Origin: Pantoea ananatis LMG 2665
GTDB taxonomy: Bacteria; Pseudomonadota; Gammaproteobacteria; Enterobacterales; Enterobacteriaceae
Assembly: GCF_000710035.2 (NCBI RefSeq)
Contig: NZ_JMJJ01000008.1
Location: 1 to 64,000 of the forward strand
Direction: 5' to 3'
Length of the DNA stretch: 64,000 bases
Both the position numbers and the translations under genes were made by a program. Positions within the stretch are counted from its first letter, which is position 1. Each line of letters begins with the position of its first letter. The notes under the pieces were generated by a model. That model did no database searches. It saw nothing but the letters and a program-made list of their open reading frames with translations, and was not told the DNA's origin. Shown here in pieces: positions 62,614-64,000 of the stretch.

Positions 62614-63602
62614 TGCAAACGCGTGACTGGCTGCTAAGCATCATTATTCCTTTATACAATAGTCAGGATTATATCGTTCCCTGTCTGACATCCTTGTTTA
62701 CCCAAATTGACCCTGATATTCAGGTCATCATTATCGATGATGGGTCGACAGACCTTTCAGCCCAGCGTGTGAAAGAATTTCTCAAGACTTATCCTTCAGC
62801 TTGTGTTGAATTCATTCAGCAGGCTAACCAGGGGGTTGCCGCAACCCGCAATGTTGGCCTGTCAAAAGCTAAAGGAAAATTTATTACCTTTTTGGACGCT
62901 GATGATCTACTCAGTAAAAATTATCTATCAGTTATCCGACCGTTATTACTCTCCGATCAAGACGATCTGATTGATTTTAACTACGCACGCTTTGAAAACA
63001 CGCCCCCTGAAGCATCAGAAAACGAATTGCCTCAACGTGTCGCTTACGATTTTTCCGTTCAGGGGCTGAATTGTCTGCGTCCGCTTTTTATCCGATCGAT
63101 GTGGCATTTATGGAACCGCATATACAGAAACAGTCTGCTGGAAGGTGAGGCTTTTGAAGTCGGCAGACGTTACGAAGACGTTATCTTTACGCCATTTCAA
63201 TATCTCAAAACACAGCGTATCGCTCATCTTGAAAATACGCTCTACTACTACCGCGATAATCAGCAGGGCATCACACGGAATGTCCGTATGAGTGACATTG
63301 AGGACATGCTATTCGCCATGAATAAAATGTGTGCAATGGCACAGTCTGACACTGAGCTGCGTCGACTGGCTGCAGGGATGATAGTGAACTGCTTTAATGA
63401 AGTGAAAAGCATGTCGAAAGCGGTTTTTGGTTATTATCATTACGATAAACAAACCAGGCTGGCCATTAAGTCAGCCGCACGCCTTTGTAGGGGCCATTGC
63501 AAAACAAAAAAGTTTTGGCAAATGCGCTATCCCGAAGTCGACACGCTTTTTTCGTGGTTGCGATTTAAGGCCCGCAAATCTGTTCCTGAAGCGAATCAGT
63601 GA
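62613..63602 (+). CDS. Glycosyltransferase, GT2 family (LPS core)
   Basis: A 329-residue inverting-type (GT-A) glycosyltransferase: N-terminal SIIIPLYNSQDYI, nucleotide-binding IIDDGSTD and the metal-binding LDADD. The start overlaps the waaL stop by one base (TAATG). Last gene of the hldD operon; target sugar unknown. Its 3' 38 bp overlap the convergent gene. Confidence 0.9.
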   Translation: MQTRDWLLSIIIPLYNSQDYIVPCLTSLFTQIDPDIQVIIIDDGSTDLSAQRVKEFLKTYPSACVEFIQQANQGVAATRNVGLSKAKGKFITFLDADDLLSKNYLSVIRPLLLSDQDDLIDFNYARFENTPPEASENELPQRVAYDFSVQGLNCLRPLFIRSMWHLWNRIYRNSLLEGEAFEVGRRYEDVIFTPFQYLKTQRIAHLENTLYYYRDNQQGITRNVRMSDIEDMLFAMNKMCAMAQSDTELRRLAAGMIVNCFNEVKSMSKAVFGYYHYDKQTRLAIKSAARLCRGHCKTKKFWQMRYPEVDTLFSWLRFKARKSVPEANQ

Positions 63603-64000
63603 CGGCACCGAGTGCCGTTTTTTTCTTCAGGGCATATTCGGTCAAGGTCATACCCTGGGTACGTTCCTGAAGCCAGCTGAACAGCTGCTCTAAATCATCG
63701 TAAAGACGGTCAATGTCTGCGTCGTTTTTAAACGTCGGGCTGCCGTCAGGCATAAACTCCGATGAATGCAGCATAAATTCAACATAGTCGTTTCCCTGCG
63801 ACAGCGTTTGCTCAACGACATGCTTCATTTGCGCCAGATTCCCGCCCACAGGCCGCAGCCAGTTTACCCGAGGTCCTCTCGACTTACCCCTGACGTTGTC
63901 CCAGACTTTTTTAAACTGGTTTTTCAACATGCCATGCCGGTACTGAATGCTCATCGGCAATTCCAGTAAGGTTGAGCTGCCAGGCTTGGAAATATCGTTG
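63565..64000 (-). CDS. Partial polysaccharide deacetylase-like LPS gene (5' end outside the window)
   Basis: The C-terminal 144 codons of a minus-strand gene; the frame stays open to base 64000, so the N-terminus lies to the right. Segments such as VEFMLHSSEFMPDGSPTF and LFSWLQERTQGM resemble the C-terminal part of polysaccharide deacetylase-family proteins found beside LPS core genes (WalW-type). The catalytic part is not in the window, so the role is inferred. Confidence 0.65.
   Translation of the reverse strand, partial: NDISKPGSSTLLELPMSIQYRHGMLKNQFKKVWDNVRGKSRGPRVNWLRPVGGNLAQMKHVVEQTLSQGNDYVEFMLHSSEFMPDGSPTFKNDADIDRLYDDLEQLFSWLQERTQGMTLTEYALKKKTALGAVTDSLQEQICGP
63602..63624 (+). terminator. 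Terminator of the hldD-waa operon, inside the convergent gene
   Basis: Stem ACGGCAC/GTGCCGT with a CGA loop and T7, beginning at the stop codon of the GT2 gene. On the minus strand it encodes the KKKTALGAVTD part of the next gene. Confidence 0.9.

Overview
The window is chromosomal DNA of an enterobacterium, most likely an Erwiniaceae member (Pantoea/Erwinia-like). Almost every gene is an intact orthologue of an E. coli core gene in familiar order, but the argCBGH layout, the lack of menA and gpmI at their E. coli positions, and the join between the cpxA and trmL-cysE segments point away from E. coli itself. I see no tRNA, rRNA body, insertion sequence or CRISPR array. The left edge cuts an rRNA operon leader whose 16S gene should lie just outside.

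Layout. 1-250: promoters P1/P2 and boxA/boxB of a minus-strand rrn operon. 251-3139: murI and btuB with a cobalamin riboswitch, divergent from trmA (3275-4378). 4411-7920: yijD-fabR, divergent from sthA, then oxyR with its operator and a candidate divergent small RNA. 8277-14093: arginine biosynthesis, argCBGH divergent from argE with ARG boxes between. 14444-19089: ppc and a chemoreceptor gene. 19183-24475: methionine genes metF, metBL and the repressor metJ with two arrays of met boxes. 24548-32394: rpmE, priA, cytR, ftsN, hslVU (sigma-32-type promoter), rraA, zapB. 32812-36307: glpFKX. 36297-43521: emrD, fpr, yiiR, yiiQ, tpiA, cdh, sbp, pfkA. 43728-48589: fieF, a small accessory interval, then cpxP (with the CpxQ small RNA in its 3' UTR) and cpxRA. 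48625-57001: trmL, cysE-gpsA-secB-grxC-yibN, envC-yibQ, kbl-tdh. 57230-64000: hldD-waaF-waaC-GT4-waaL-GT2 for LPS core and O-antigen attachment, facing a partial polysaccharide deacetylase-like gene.

The accessory content is small: the fieF-cpxP interval (44640-45784) carries a KGG-repeat stress protein gene and a frameshifted fossil of a P2-type phage integrase ending about 110 bp from CpxQ; a chemoreceptor lies between ppc and metF; emrD lies between glpX and fpr; and the distal LPS glycosyltransferase genes look A+T-richer by eye. Several convergent gene pairs overlap at their 3' ends.

I found no convincing new multi-gene system. The items most worth follow-up are the orphan plus-strand terminator upstream of oxyR (possible OxyS analogue), the integrase fossil beside CpxQ, the leader hairpin of hslVU, and the LPS outer-core genes.
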